A DNA stretch of 64,000 nt. It comes from Candidatus Nitrosocosmicus oleophilus. Lineage in GTDB: Archaea; Thermoproteota; Nitrososphaeria; Nitrososphaerales; Nitrososphaeraceae. Under the pieces are notes generated by a model, which was not told the DNA's origin, made no database searches, and saw nothing but the letters and a program-made list of their open reading frames with translations. Position numbers and translations under genes: made by a program. Location: contig NZ_CP012850.1 of NCBI RefSeq assembly GCF_000802205.1, positions 2,604,001 through 2,668,000 of the forward strand, in the 5' to 3' direction. This document shows positions 18,704-28,705 of the stretch, piece after piece; position 1 is the first letter of the stretch, and each line of letters starts with the position of its first letter.

Positions 18704-19534
18704 TTAATCACCTTCACAACTATTTACAGGACAATCATAACGTATTTCAGTCATAATAAATTTTGCATAACTAAAATTTCCAGCTTGAGTATTCCATGCT
18801 ACCTCAAGAGCCATTGGAACCATGGTGTTCTCTATTGCGGTATAATCTGAATATTGACCAAACCATTTTTGATTTACGTATAAGTTATTTATAGATCTAA
18901 ATCGATTACCTTCCATCCGTGTAATCTCCCCCTTTTCGTTAAAATAGAATATCAGGCTGACTGTAAGTCCTGCAAATTTAACCACAGCTCTTGCAGAATT
19001 CAAATCTATTTCTTGCCAATGGAGATAATCACTTGGCAATAGTGCCGTGGGAAATAACGGTGCTTCGCCTAACCATCTCATCAGCTCCCCGCTATCCAGT
19101 TCTCTACCCTTAGGTGCATCAACTATTGTGACAAATGACATTAACTTTATCTGAAAGTTACCTTTTCCTTCAACATATTCATCCAACCCTGTTATCCAGA
19201 TGAATGGCAACAATTGTATTTTGCCTACCCACACCAATCCAGGTTTTTCGATGGAAAAGTATTCTTCCCCCTTAATGGGCATCCATTTTTGATTTTCATT
19301 CTGTCGAAATTGCCCCTCATGTTTTAACTTTACATAACTAATATAGTGTTGTCCTTCTTTTAAAGAATATTTGAAATATCGTTGAACGGGTACAGGCAGA
19401 TTTTTTATCTGATCAAAGGTAAATTTATTATCAGATATATTTTTGGATATGCTATAAAGCTTTTGGATATTTTCTTTTATACTGGAATCAAACAATGTTT
19501 TAGATATGCCTGTATAAATGATAAGTCTTGACAC
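18704..19534 (-). CDS. DUF6544/DUF6920-like protein
   Basis: This 276-residue protein resembles a widespread uncharacterised family. The recognisable landmarks are the N-terminal LPVPVQRYFKYSL motif (about residue 48), KLKHEGQFRQNENQKWMPIKGEEYFS, PGLVWVGKIQLLPF, SGELMRWLGEAPLFPTALL (about 147) and the C-terminal NTMVPMALEVAW. The fold is predicted to be a lipocalin-like beta barrel; function is unknown in the family. Some C-terminal cysteines (DCPVNSCEGD) are unusual. The short basic N-terminal extension before residue 40 has no clear signal peptide. Confidence 0.75.
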   Translation of the reverse strand: MSRLIIYTGISKTLFDSSIKENIQKLYSISKNISDNKFTFDQIKNLPVPVQRYFKYSLKEGQHYISYVKLKHEGQFRQNENQKWMPIKGEEYFSIEKPGLVWVGKIQLLPFIWITGLDEYVEGKGNFQIKLMSFVTIVDAPKGRELDSGELMRWLGEAPLFPTALLPSDYLHWQEIDLNSARAVVKFAGLTVSLIFYFNEKGEITRMEGNRFRSINNLYVNQKWFGQYSDYTAIENTMVPMALEVAWNTQAGNFSYAKFIMTEIRYDCPVNSCEGD

Positions 19535-19679
19535 ATTGAGTTGAGAATGATAAATATTGCCATTTTGCAGCCTTTCATTATTTGTAATGGTTTGTCAAAT
19601 AATTAATTTTATGTTTACTAAATAATTTAAAATTTACTAATGATCATGGATTAGTTTGAAAGGACATAATTTAGAACCT

Positions 19680-19848
19680 TTAATATTTTCCATCTTTTAG
19701 GTGTTTTACATCGAAGGTTTTATCCATCTCTTTATGAATCGTATTGAAATCCCAACAGATCTCGCGTGTCTAATAGCCATCTTCCTCTTCCGAACCCTGC
19801 CATGAGGAACCAATTGACCCAATCCTTTGAAATTAAATCTTCACTCAT
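19680..19848 (-). pseudogene. small frameshifted gene
   Basis: ATG 19848 opens a protein-like frame (MSEDLISKDWVNWFLMAGFG, then WLLDTRDLLGFQYDS) that stops at 19732. In the neighbouring phase the reading continues HKEMDKTFDVKHLKDGKY to a stop at 19680. A single frameshift would join them into about 55 residues. No family is recognised. Confidence 0.4.
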
Positions 19849-20503
19849 ATTTAATGTAATATATCTTACATTATAAAAATATACTTACAATACGTATTAT
19901 AAATTACACAAATATGACGTTAAAAAATAATTAATGTCAACTTTGTCCATACAAGTAACCCGCGAATGGGATAACCAGAACTAAATTATACTGTCAATTC
20001 TGTAATAACCTACGTACTATCTATTTCCTGTTCCTTTATTTATCGTCACAGAAAATAGAAATTACTTATCGTACTGTTTTTTCATTATTTTCTTTTTACG
20101 TGTACGACTATAAGTGAGAAGAGTGCAACAGCAGCTTTTGTAGAACTAAAGCAGTAAATATTACCAATATACTCAAATCGTTGCCAAAACTACCCTACGT
20201 CGATTTACCATTCAATATGATTAGATACAATTCTAACTTTTTTATATTTTATAGAACCTGTAAAATATCAATTCATGTTGTCTAAAACATATGAAAATCA
20301 AAATATTTCTCCATCCACTTCGGCCAAAAGTGTAACGAGAAAATTCAAAAGATATTATAGGCTCTAGATCTGAAAGATTCAGAAACACATCCAGATATAG
20401 CCTTAGAGATTAATGGAGACAGAATATTTTAGTGCTTGCCTTTTATGTCTGGCGCTTTTCCAACTATTGATTTTCATTGTTCTAAATGCAGAGAAGTTAT
20501 TCA
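19849..20503. other. long intergenic region
   Basis: No convincing gene. A plus-strand 30-codon frame from 20447 contains a CSKC pair (FHCSKCREVIHYG) but overlaps the better minus-strand gene at 20504-20683. Confidence 0.35.
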
Positions 20504-20683
20504 TTATGGTTCTAAAATCATAAAGCCAATATCATGAAGCTTCAGGTAATCGTACTCATCTCGAGTAATATTAAATTGCAATTTTCCAAAAACATGGTCC
20601 CTAATTCTAGGTACACCGTCTAACTCCTCAAGTAATCTGTGAGCTTTGTATGCTTCGAATACTGAATAATAGTCGATCTTCAT
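20504..20683 (-). CDS. short hypothetical protein (59 aa)
   Basis: The ATG at 20683 opens a 59-residue frame with a natural composition: MKIDYYSVFEAYKAHRLLEE, then LDGVPRIRDHVFGKLQFNIT, then RDEYDYLKLHDIGFMILEP. It appears to be soluble and mostly helical with one beta hairpin. There are no homologues I can name. The even use of charged and aromatic residues is the only support. Confidence 0.5.
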   Translation of the reverse strand: MKIDYYSVFEAYKAHRLLEELDGVPRIRDHVFGKLQFNITRDEYDYLKLHDIGFMILEP

Positions 20684-20816
20684 TAATACAAATAATGCTA
20701 GAATTAAGATTTACACGTTTCTAAAAATCTCATTATTTAGACCAGGATGAAAGTAGAAAACCAATAAAATATTTTACGTTCATCACTTGAATAGATTTAT
20801 TCATCAAAACATTTAA

Positions 20817-21011
20817 TCACAAATACCTATTAAATCCTGCAAGACTATGGTTTTTTCTTCCTATAACGTCCTGAATCCATTGAACCAGACCCTTGTAGGG
20901 GACCTTTTTACCCGGTTCGTTATAGTCCTCCGTGCATTTGTTGTGTTTTTTCATCAATAGTATAAGCAAAAAGCTTTTTGACATGCTACTAGGCTTTGCA
21001 GTCAGCATCAT
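20817..21011 (-). CDS. small hypothetical protein, possibly truncated
   Basis: A 64-residue frame ends KGLVQWIQDVIGRKNHSLAGFNRYL. The last 45 residues (from MKKHNKCTEDYNEPGKKVPYKG) look like real protein, while the first 19 look less so, so the internal ATG may be the start. No family is recognised. It may be a fragment of a larger decayed gene. Confidence 0.35.
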   Translation of the reverse strand: MMLTAKPSSMSKSFLLILLMKKHNKCTEDYNEPGKKVPYKGLVQWIQDVIGRKNHSLAGFNRYL

Positions 21012-21180
21012 GTTGACTGTCAGTTGTTTTTCTCTTTCTTTTCCATCTATAATGCCCTTATCTTATTCCGATGATTTTTAATATTGAATATCTCTATCTG
21101 ATGGAATTAACATCCGGGCACCTAAACAAAAAATTACGTTTTTGTTTCTATTGGGAATTGTTTTTCTTAATATAATCGAA

Positions 21181-21402
21181 ATGAGTTGTAATGGAAAATG
21201 CTTAAGGTTCAAAGCAAAAAGAAATCATGATAACTCCTCTAGATATAAAGAAGGACAAAAGAGATGCAGTACTTGTGAGATATTTATTAAATGGGATAAT
21301 GACTCTTATTTTCCTTGTTGTAACTATAAACTAAGAACAAGATCCTTCCGCGGTTGGGAAATAAGACAGAAATACAGGGAACAGACTATAAAGATGTATT
21401 AA
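21181..21402 (+). CDS. small zinc-ribbon-like protein, paralogue of 48520-48738
   Basis: The best start is ATG 21181, giving 73 residues (MSCNGKCLRFKAKRNHD at the start). Two cysteine pairs (CSTC and CC in FPCCNYKLRTRSFRG) plus the N-terminal CNGKC could form a zinc ribbon. The chain is very basic toward the end. It shares most residues with the protein at 48520, and such proteins recur in thaumarchaeal genomes. The frame extends upstream to 21142, but that part is hydrophobic and not shared. The likely role is nucleic-acid or protein binding; it is unproven. Confidence 0.8.
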   Translation: MSCNGKCLRFKAKRNHDNSSRYKEGQKRCSTCEIFIKWDNDSYFPCCNYKLRTRSFRGWEIRQKYREQTIKMY

Positions 21403-21698
21403 ATAGTATAGTATCTACTTTAGATCCAAAAAATTAGATAGGTAAATGTGACAAAAAAAAGGCGGCATTCAATCGAAGAAGGATTATCATAAGTTAAACC
21501 TGTATTAGGTATCAATCATTATTAGAATGTTAAATGCTGACAATTCCAAGATTGAATCCTCCAGTTTAGCTCTGCATTTATAACATATGAAAAATCAATT
21601 AACATTCCTTAAATCATTTAGATACATTAAATGCTGAATTTACCTTCTTTATGCGATACATCTATTTAGTTATAACATAGAGAGTAATTAGACTAACT

Positions 21699-24317
21699 AT
21701 GACTTTCGATAAAAAAGTCAAGCAATTGGAATTTTGGAGTTACCCTTTAAACGAATTAGAACAAAAATTTCAAACTTCAATAGAAAATGGTTTATCCTCC
21801 GAAAGCGCTGAAAGTCGATTATCCTACTATGGAAAAAATACGCTTAAATCTAGAAAGAAGTCTAACTTGTTATTCTTATTGGCATCCCAATTTAAAAGCC
21901 CGATTATATTAATTTTTATCTTCACCTCTTTGCTATCGTTATTTTTAGGTGAGATAGAAGATGCTACATTGATCATTACAATTATCATCATTAGCGGAAT
22001 TCTAGGATTCTGGCAAGAGAGAAGTGCAATTAATGCCGTAGATAAACTTTTAGAATTTGTTCAGTCAAAAACACTGGTTTTACGGGATGGTATCAATATA
22101 TTAATACCCTCCATAAATATTGTTCCAGGCGATATAATCACACTATCTGCTGGGGATAGTATTCCTGCTGATTCAATTTTAGTTGAATCCAATGACCTCT
22201 TTGTGAATGAGGCAACTTTAACAGGCGAAAGTTATCCTGTAGAAAAATCTATTAAAGTACTTCCTAGCGATACTTTATTACGAGACAGAGTCAATTCCGT
22301 TTTCACTGGTACTTTTGTGGTAAGCGGCAAAGCAAGAGCTTTGGTAATTAAGACTGGTACTAACAGTGAATTTGGAGAAATATCAAACATTCTAAAGTAT
22401 AAAAATCCAGAGACTGACTTTGAACACGGTGTTAGAAAATTTGGATATTTTCTTGTAGAAGTAACATTGATGTTGGTTATTTCAATCGTCTTAATCAATA
22501 TTTATTTCGGCAGGTCTATCTTAGAATCCTTCTTATTTTCTTTGGCATTAGCCATTGGACTCACACCTCAACTGTTACCTGCAATTATAAGTGTAAATCT
22601 ATCTCATGGCGCAAGAAGGATGGTGAGAAATAAAGTAATAGTGAAAAGACTTGCGGCTTTAGAAAATCTCGGCAGCATGAATATCCTTTGTTCAGACAAA
22701 ACTGGAACGCTAACAATTGGTAATGTACAGCTAGAATCAACAATTGATATAGACGGTAATTCAAGTGACAAAGTCTTATTATACTCGTATCTTAATTCAG
22801 CATATGAAACTGCATTTACAAATCCCATCGACAAAGCGATTAAGGACTATTGTTACAACAAGTTTGATCTGAAAGATTATGATAAGATTGATGAAATCCC
22901 ATATGATTTCATAAGGAAAAGACTTTCGGTACTCGTTTCATATGACAATAAATCCTCCACCGAGTACACTGACATTAACAAATATTCATTCATAGTAACT
23001 AAAGGTGCACTCAATAATATTCTTGAAGTTTGTTCCACTGCAGAGAGATGTGGAAAAATCGTTGGCTTGTCAGAAGTGAGACAAGAAATCACTCAACGCT
23101 ATGAGGAACTGGGAAAACAAGGGCTACGTGTCTTAGGATTGTGCTACAAGAACTTTAAGGCGAGGTTACAGCAAGATAATATTCGGATAGATAAAAAAGA
23201 TGAAACTGAAATGACTTTTTTGGGTTATATTGTCTTTTTTGACCCGCTCAAAAATGATGTCATCGAATCTATATCTAAGCTACGAAGATTAGGTATTTTG
23301 GTTAAGATAATAAGCGGAGATAACAAATACGTGGTTGCTAATCTAGCTAAGCAAATAGGGATGTTCAATTCAACGATTCTTGTCGGCCAGGAAATACACA
23401 GGATTAGCTTCGATGCACTGGTAAATAAGGTTAACGAAATTGATATTTTTGCGGAGATCGAACCCAACCAAAAAGAACAAATAATTTTGGCGTTACGGAT
23501 CTCTGAAAAAAACGTGGTTGGGTATTTGGGAGACGGTATTAATGATGCCACAGCAATTCATGCGGCAGATGTAGGAATATCTGTAAACAGTGCTCCCAAT
23601 GTTACCAAAGAAGCTTCAGATTTTGTGCTTTTGGAAAAGGATTTAAGTGTTTTAGCAGAAGGAGTGATCGAGGGAAGGAAAACTTTTGCAAATACTCTAA
23701 AATATGTATTCATGGCTACCAGTGCCAACTTTGGTAATATGTTTAGCATGGCTGGAGCCTCTCTATTCTTGCCGTTTCTTCCCTTATTACCTAAGCAGAT
23801 ACTACTAATGAATCTATTAACAGACCTTCCCGAAATGACAATATCTACTGACAACGTTGATCCTGAGACTATCGCCAAACCACGCCGCTGGGATATAAAA
23901 TTTATTAGAAAGTTTATGATTGTCTTTGGCTTGCTTAGCACTTTATTTGATCTAATCACTTTTGGGATTTTACTATACTATTTACACCCCGGGTCTATTG
24001 AGCAATTTAGAACTACATGGTTCTTAGAATCAATTATTTCTGCTTGCATTATCGTCCTTGTTATTAGGACTGCAAGACCAATTTTTAAAAGCAGGCCAAA
24101 AAGATACTTGATATTATCTACTTTAATTACAATCAGCATAGTGATGATATTACCTTATACAGCTATAGGAAAGGCTTTTGGATTAACTGAAATACCTGTA
24201 TCGTTTATGATAGCCATAGGGTTGATTGTTTCTGCCTATGCAATTTCTGCGGAAATAATAAAAAGAATTTTTTACAGATCAGTTAATAATTATAGCAAAC
24301 ATTTACCCCTAAGATAG
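21699..24317 (+). CDS. mgtA: magnesium-importing P-type ATPase (MgtA/MgtB, P3B type)
   Basis: This membrane pump uses ATP to import Mg2+. It is 872 residues, against about 900 in bacterial MgtA. In order it has the N-terminal cation-ATPase domain (YGKNTLKSRKKS), the actuator loop LTGES (about residue 173), the MgtA-type helix GLTPQLLPAIISVNLSHGARRM, the phosphorylation motif CSDKTGTLT (Asp about 333), the hinge GDGINDA (about 611) and a six-helix C-terminal bundle with LPFLPLLPKQILLMNLLTD. All catalytic residues are present. The GLTP helix separates it from P2 Ca2+ or Na+ pumps. No MgtC or regulator is adjacent. In this stress-gene setting it may keep Mg2+ up during energy limitation. Confidence 0.92.
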   Translation: MTFDKKVKQLEFWSYPLNELEQKFQTSIENGLSSESAESRLSYYGKNTLKSRKKSNLLFLLASQFKSPIILIFIFTSLLSLFLGEIEDATLIITIIIISGILGFWQERSAINAVDKLLEFVQSKTLVLRDGINILIPSINIVPGDIITLSAGDSIPADSILVESNDLFVNEATLTGESYPVEKSIKVLPSDTLLRDRVNSVFTGTFVVSGKARALVIKTGTNSEFGEISNILKYKNPETDFEHGVRKFGYFLVEVTLMLVISIVLINIYFGRSILESFLFSLALAIGLTPQLLPAIISVNLSHGARRMVRNKVIVKRLAALENLGSMNILCSDKTGTLTIGNVQLESTIDIDGNSSDKVLLYSYLNSAYETAFTNPIDKAIKDYCYNKFDLKDYDKIDEIPYDFIRKRLSVLVSYDNKSSTEYTDINKYSFIVTKGALNNILEVCSTAERCGKIVGLSEVRQEITQRYEELGKQGLRVLGLCYKNFKARLQQDNIRIDKKDETEMTFLGYIVFFDPLKNDVIESISKLRRLGILVKIISGDNKYVVANLAKQIGMFNSTILVGQEIHRISFDALVNKVNEIDIFAEIEPNQKEQIILALRISEKNVVGYLGDGINDATAIHAADVGISVNSAPNVTKEASDFVLLEKDLSVLAEGVIEGRKTFANTLKYVFMATSANFGNMFSMAGASLFLPFLPLLPKQILLMNLLTDLPEMTISTDNVDPETIAKPRRWDIKFIRKFMIVFGLLSTLFDLITFGILLYYLHPGSIEQFRTTWFLESIISACIIVLVIRTARPIFKSRPKRYLILSTLITISIVMILPYTAIGKAFGLTEIPVSFMIAIGLIVSAYAISAEIIKRIFYRSVNNYSKHLPLR

Positions 24318-24726
24318 AATAATATTATATGTCTCAAATACAATTAGGCGAGCTATCCATCTGCACAAATAGCAATTTTAACTGTGTAACCTCGGTCAAC
24401 TTTTAGCATTACTGACTAAATAGATTATCCATGACCTACTTTTCTTATTATTGTCTAAATCACGCCGGTTGTAAAAACTTATCATATTCTGGACATTTAA
24501 AGATACTCATATGAAAGTAGAGGCTATCATCACCCAAAATATTTTGGAATGGTAAGATTTTTTGACATGTTATGCAAAATCATAAATCTAGATTGAAAAT
24601 GACAACTAAAATTATAAGTCCTATGCCCTTTCAATAACGAAAGCAATATTTGGCATAAGTTTTACCTATGTATACAACATCGAAATTATCTAATCATCTT
24701 TGAGTACAATCAAAATAACCAGTGTT
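24318..24726. other. intergenic region
   Basis: No gene seen. The 5' half expected for the VIT remnant that follows was not found here. Confidence 0.4.
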
Positions 24727-25024
24727 GTAGAAAAAGCGATCGATATTTTAACACAACATAAGATAGAGGAAATCAAAGATCATAGACTAGGAAAGGATTC
24801 CAGATGAATTACTTGAGAATGTAGTAAATGTTATCACACCAAAAAGAAAAGTTTGAATAGATGATTTGATAAAGGAAAGAACAGACTCGACAGATATTAA
24901 GAAGGGAAAACCTATTTGTGAAGCAATTAAAACGTTTCCTGTCTTGAATTTGTTTGTAGTAAATCTACTTATTCCTATCATCTTTGTGTTCATTTGGATT
25001 TTTCTGGATCCTTCCGATGGATAA
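24727..25024 (+). pseudogene. VIT-family metal transporter, decayed 3' part
   Basis: Plus-strand translation gives HKIEEIKDHRLGK, a frameshift near 24797, then PDELLENVVNVITPKRKV, a stop, IDDLIKERTDSTDIKKG and NLLIPIIFVFIWIFL before a stop at 25022. This lines up with the intact transporter at 52275-52967 (KDELLENLIKIIVSNRKIWV and onwards). The first two membrane helices and the C-terminal pair are gone. It is the most degraded of three VIT copies in the window. Confidence 0.65.
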
Positions 25025-25422
25025 GATATTTATCGATACATCATATTTATCAGCGTTTCTTTTTTATAATTATGATGATCAACGCTATATAGTTAATAAA
25101 TCATCATTGAAATAGGTCTAAAGACTTTGATAAGTGATATTCCTGTTTTTGTATCTTACATTTTAAGAAATTAGGTAAATATCTAGAGAAATGATTTTTG
25201 ATAATACTTTATCTGCTACTAAGGGCATTAAATGACTTGGTCATGTGATGAGCTTTTTCCAAATGTAAAAGATACTACCCTCATGCATGTTTTGGAATAA
25301 CCCTTAAGTGAATTATCTATGTGCTTAATTGTTTCTATGCATCAAAACAAAGAATGAATTTTTCGAATGGAATGTCCTAATTAATGTATTTTCAAAGCAG
25401 ATCTGAAAAAAACCTGAAACTT
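25025..25422. other. intergenic region
   Basis: No gene or repeat that I can support lies between two pseudogenes. Confidence 0.35.
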
Positions 25423-25848
25423 TCATCTTATTATTACGATCGGACATTGCACAGATTCTGATACCTTTCTAGATACACTGCCTAGTGCTTTGATTTTTGC
25501 TAGCCCGTGTAATCCATTACTTCCGATGATTATCATGTCAACCATATTGTTATTGACATATTCTATAATCTTATTAGATGGATCTCCAAAAAGAATAGAA
25601 TATTCAATCTTGATTCCCTCGATGTGTTTGTATGTTTGAATTTTCTCAATAATATCCCCTTCTATCCAATTCCTGATTCCTTGGTAAACACTTGTAATAC
25701 ACTTGTCTAAAGATTGGGTTTTTTCATCCTTATGTAAGGAAGTCATCTTATCTAAAACAGACTTTGTAAGAGGCAATTCTTGGATTACATGAAGTATTAT
25801 TATTCTGATCTTTTGTCTTTTTGGATTACCTTTGAATATCGTTTTTGG
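25423..25848 (-). pseudogene. universal stress protein lacking its N-terminus
   Basis: The C-terminal USP part is well preserved: IRIIILHVIQELPLTK, DPSNKIIEYVNNNMVDMIII, the loop GSNGLHGLAKIKALGSVSR and CPIVIIR. The frame is open upstream only to a TAA at 25849, and no ATG occurs before the first USP strand. A TTG at 25776 could start a 117-residue product without strand 2. The missing beginning is about 20-25 residues, with the ATP-contacting Asp. The PHA synthase stop lies 10 bases upstream, so a rearrangement may have removed the 5' end. Confidence 0.6.
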
Positions 25849-25861
25849 TTAATCCATATTT

Positions 25862-27382
25862 TCAATTTGCTAAAATCCAATCAGCAACCTCAGGCCACAA
25901 TTGACTATGTGCAGAGCCGCTTATGCATAGTCCGACATGGCCACCTTTGAATTTAATCATTTTTTTCGTGCTACTAGATACATAATTCTCTATTTCCATT
26001 GTTGAAGCAGAAGACACGAGATCATCATTTTCAGCAACAATTGTTTGAATAGGTACATCTATTTTGTGTAGATTAATTACCTCATGGTTTAGTCCGATGC
26101 TATTTTTCACAAGGGAATTATTCTTGTAGCACTCATTTACAATATCCTTAAAAAGTTTACCTGGAATATTCGGTGTATTGTAAAGCCAACCTTCAACGGA
26201 TCTAAAATTATCCATAAATTCTGTGTCGTTATACTTCTTAATCATTGTAAGATATTTATCTACAGTATATCTTACCGGATTGCGCATTATAAATCCTATA
26301 TCTAGGACTTGTCCGTTTAGGTGACCAAACTCGTCAATTATCTTGTCAGTATCAAGATTCTTAGCCCATGTGGAAAGAATAGTTTGATCTTTACTGGAAT
26401 CAACAGGTACTGCTAGAAGAGTTAAATTTCGTATGCTATTATTATTCAAGGAAGCATAACATAGTGCTATGATACCTCCCCAACAATATCCAAGGATTGA
26501 TATTTTCTTCGAATATTTAGAATTTTGATCAATTCTATCACTGCTGCTATTTTCTGGGCTAGTTTTATAGGTCAGAAAATTTTTCGTATTTGCTATTTCT
26601 AGGTTCATTTGATTCTCATCCATGTTCATTTTGTCTCCTAGCATATTTACCGACTTAGATATCGAGGTTTGATTTTGAATGGATTGAACAGCATCTCTTA
26701 CATACGCTATGTAATCAAACAGGGAAAGCTCATTATATTTTGAGGTGGGATAACCCCAATCAAGCAGGTAAACATCTATACCATGGGATAAAAGCGATTT
26801 AACAACGCTTCTGACGGGGTTAATATACATAATATGAAACTGATTAATTGGGGCATATATTATTAAGAGAGGATTTTTGCCTTCAATAACCGGTGACTTA
26901 TCATCGCCTATAAAATGCATTAGTCTTGTATTATCTTTTTTATAAGATATTCTAAACTCTGAGACTACTTTATCTTTTCTGCGAGTATAATAAGAATTCC
27001 AATTGTTTGTAATGAATTCATAAATATCTTCAAAGTATTGGATAGGATATCCTTGGGCTTTTAGTAACTTACGGAACTCTAAATTAGACTCTACATAGTT
27101 CGACAATAAAGATGAAAATTCTTCTGATTTTAACAAATCATTCAATTTTGTATCAGTATTTTTTAACCATTCTTCATACAATTCTTCTGATGGTAACATA
27201 CATCGTAGATTATCGAAAACTTCAAAATTTTTATATTCTGCAGCCTGTTTCTGGCACTCTCGTATTGCATCGAAATAACTCTCCGTATATGCCTGATTAT
27301 ACTTTGACAATATTTTGGTACCCCAGGTAAGTGCTTCAAAGGCGTTTGTTAGCATATCAAAGTACATAGAGAATGGAATCAT
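25862..27382 (-). CDS. phaC: polyhydroxyalkanoate synthase, class III-like PhaC
   Basis: This enzyme polymerises 3-hydroxyacyl-CoA into PHA granules as carbon storage. The 506-residue protein has an alpha/beta-hydrolase core with the modified lipase box GYCWGG (nucleophile C300), the catalytic Asp in IVAENDDLVS and the His in KGGHVGLC. It also has VYLLDWGYPTSKYNELSLFDY, diagnostic for PhaC. A 60-residue insertion rich in Asn/Ser after residue 235 is unusual. PhaE, the usual partner of class III synthases, is not adjacent; the coiled-coil protein at 30262 could be examined as a candidate. A CoA-transferase at 53777 and the acyl-CoA carboxylase set may supply acyl-CoA. Confidence 0.9.
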   Translation of the reverse strand: MIPFSMYFDMLTNAFEALTWGTKILSKYNQAYTESYFDAIRECQKQAAEYKNFEVFDNLRCMLPSEELYEEWLKNTDTKLNDLLKSEEFSSLLSNYVESNLEFRKLLKAQGYPIQYFEDIYEFITNNWNSYYTRRKDKVVSEFRISYKKDNTRLMHFIGDDKSPVIEGKNPLLIIYAPINQFHIMYINPVRSVVKSLLSHGIDVYLLDWGYPTSKYNELSLFDYIAYVRDAVQSIQNQTSISKSVNMLGDKMNMDENQMNLEIANTKNFLTYKTSPENSSSDRIDQNSKYSKKISILGYCWGGIIALCYASLNNNSIRNLTLLAVPVDSSKDQTILSTWAKNLDTDKIIDEFGHLNGQVLDIGFIMRNPVRYTVDKYLTMIKKYNDTEFMDNFRSVEGWLYNTPNIPGKLFKDIVNECYKNNSLVKNSIGLNHEVINLHKIDVPIQTIVAENDDLVSSASTMEIENYVSSSTKKMIKFKGGHVGLCISGSAHSQLWPEVADWILAN

Positions 27383-27485
27383 CGTCTAAGTCATATTCCG
27401 TTGAAGGCCATTTAAAGATTAATAAAGTACGTTATGTTGACTTCTACCAAACATATCAATGGCGTATTTTCATTCATTTTCCTTA

Positions 27486-28172
27486 ATAAACACCATTTAT
27501 TCAATGAAAGTATTAATAAACCAAAAATGTGAAATATCCTGTTTCAATTGATTTTCTGGAATTGGAAGGTTACTTGCTATAACCGTAGAGAGCAAATCTT
27601 TGTTTTCAACTAAATATCTAAAGATATCTTTATCTGTCAAAATTCCTGCCAATTTATCATTCTCTAAAATGATAACTCTTCTTATTTTTCTCTCATACAT
27701 CAATTTCATAGCATCTGCAATAGTAGCTTTTGATGAAAGTGTGATTAAAGGATGGCTCATATGTTCTCTTACAGGGACTACCATCTGATGTGGCTGTAAC
27801 ATACCAATTGTCCTAATGACGTCTCTTTCGGTAATAATTCCAATGGGTTTTCGGGTATTAAGGTTGTCTACAATTACCACGCAGCCAATATTATTATTAG
27901 ACATTATTCTCGATACTCCAATTAAATTTACATTCTGTTCAGCGACTATGATATTTTTGTTCATTAAATTTGTGATCCCAATGGAATCAATACTCATATA
28001 GTCTTGATATAATACGTTTATATAAAAATACCTTCTTTCTGATTTGGTTGTATTTTATTATTATTTAAAAACTAGGTTAATGTCAGGGTTATCACTAAGC
28101 CACTTTGCATTATACTAATTTAATTGATCAAAAAAATTTTTCTAGTATAAAGATAAGTGATATGAATGGACG
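27486..28172. repeat. 687-bp direct repeat, copy 1 (CBS gene plus upstream region)
   Basis: This segment appears identical to 49771-50457 (constant offset 22,285), in the same orientation. It contains the CBS gene, its promoter and, at the right end, the sequence ATGGACG. In the other copy ATGGACG is the start of an alcohol dehydrogenase. Here the dehydrogenase is absent, so this copy looks derived. Confidence 0.9.
27497..27997 (-). CDS. CBS-pair protein, identical to 49782-50282
   Basis: This 166-residue cytoplasmic protein consists of two CBS domains (about residues 8-70 and 76-135), a module that binds adenosine nucleotides and signals energy state. Each domain ends with the expected motif (GIITERDVIR and GILTDKDIFR). 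The tail after residue 140 is short and aromatic. The translated protein and surrounding DNA match the second copy exactly. A TATA-like ATATAAAC lies upstream of the ATG on the minus strand. Mycobacterial Hrp1, a dormancy protein, has the same two-CBS architecture. Confidence 0.9.
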   Translation of the reverse strand: MSIDSIGITNLMNKNIIVAEQNVNLIGVSRIMSNNNIGCVVIVDNLNTRKPIGIITERDVIRTIGMLQPHQMVVPVREHMSHPLITLSSKATIADAMKLMYERKIRRVIILENDKLAGILTDKDIFRYLVENKDLLSTVIASNLPIPENQLKQDISHFWFINTFIE

Positions 28173-28284
28173 AGAACATTTGCTCTTTCCTCTAAGTGGT
28201 CCTTAATGTGTAAAATTTTATTCGTGAAGATTAGCAATAAGTGGACTTTGAGTGATTATTGTTATAGTTATATTGGGGTCATTA

Positions 28285-28487
28285 CTAAGGTTTAGGATAC
28301 TCTCGTGGATGTTCCTTATAACGTACCCTAGCACAATAGTGAATTTCAGGAGTTGCTTCTGTAAAAAGTATTACAATTTCTTTTCTATCCTTCAATAATC
28401 TAACTACATCTTCAGTAATGGCTTGTACTAATCTAATTTTTTCTCGTTAACTTTTCCCGCTATACATCTATATAGCAATGCAGGTAT
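28285..28487 (-). pseudogene. 4-oxalocrotonate-tautomerase-like remnant
   Basis: Minus-strand reading gives IPALLYR, a frameshift, MYSGKS, a stop, REKIRLVQAITEDVVRLLKD and then REYPKP before the stop at 28285. The GKS.REK.RLVQAIT stretch matches the helix of small tautomerases. The N-terminal proline that acts as base could be the one in IPALL. Two lesions make it non-functional. The assignment is tentative because the region is short. Confidence 0.45.
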
Positions 28488-28698
28488 GGATATAATTCAT
28501 CATGGATATATAGGATCGAAGATAGCAAATTGCATAGGCAATACCAATACCATTACCAATAACAATACCAATAATAATTACAATCGATATAAAGGTGATG
28601 TTCAAACGGGATGTTAAAGGAGTATAACTGTTGTTATGGCTCCTGGGCATGCCCAAAGTGGAAAAGCTAATGGTATTTACTCCGGGTTCATTAGACAT
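28468..28698 (-). CDS. small single-helix membrane protein, doubtful
   Basis: This 76-residue frame begins with ATG 28698, only 8 bases after the stop of the frameshifted gene upstream. It has a polar start (MSNEPGVNTISFSTLG) and one long hydrophobic helix (FISIVIIIGIVIGNGIGIAY). The DNA of the helix is a simple repeat of AATACC-like units on the plus strand, so the frame may be a by-product of low-complexity DNA. No family is recognised. Confidence 0.3.
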   Translation of the reverse strand: MSNEPGVNTISFSTLGMPRSHNNSYTPLTSRLNITFISIVIIIGIVIGNGIGIAYAICYLRSYISMMNYIHTCIAI

Positions 28699-28705
28699 AT
28701 CCCTA

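Noticed and set aside
24787-24993. Minus-strand 68-codon frame
   Set aside because: The plus strand carries clear VIT-transporter sequence here; the minus frame is its complement.
27486-28172. Repeat as an insertion sequence or integron cassette
   Set aside because: No transposase, terminal inverted repeats or target-site duplications flank either copy.
28540-28590. AATACC-like tandem units as a CRISPR or minisatellite
   Set aside because: The units are short and irregular without spacers; simple low-complexity DNA explains them.
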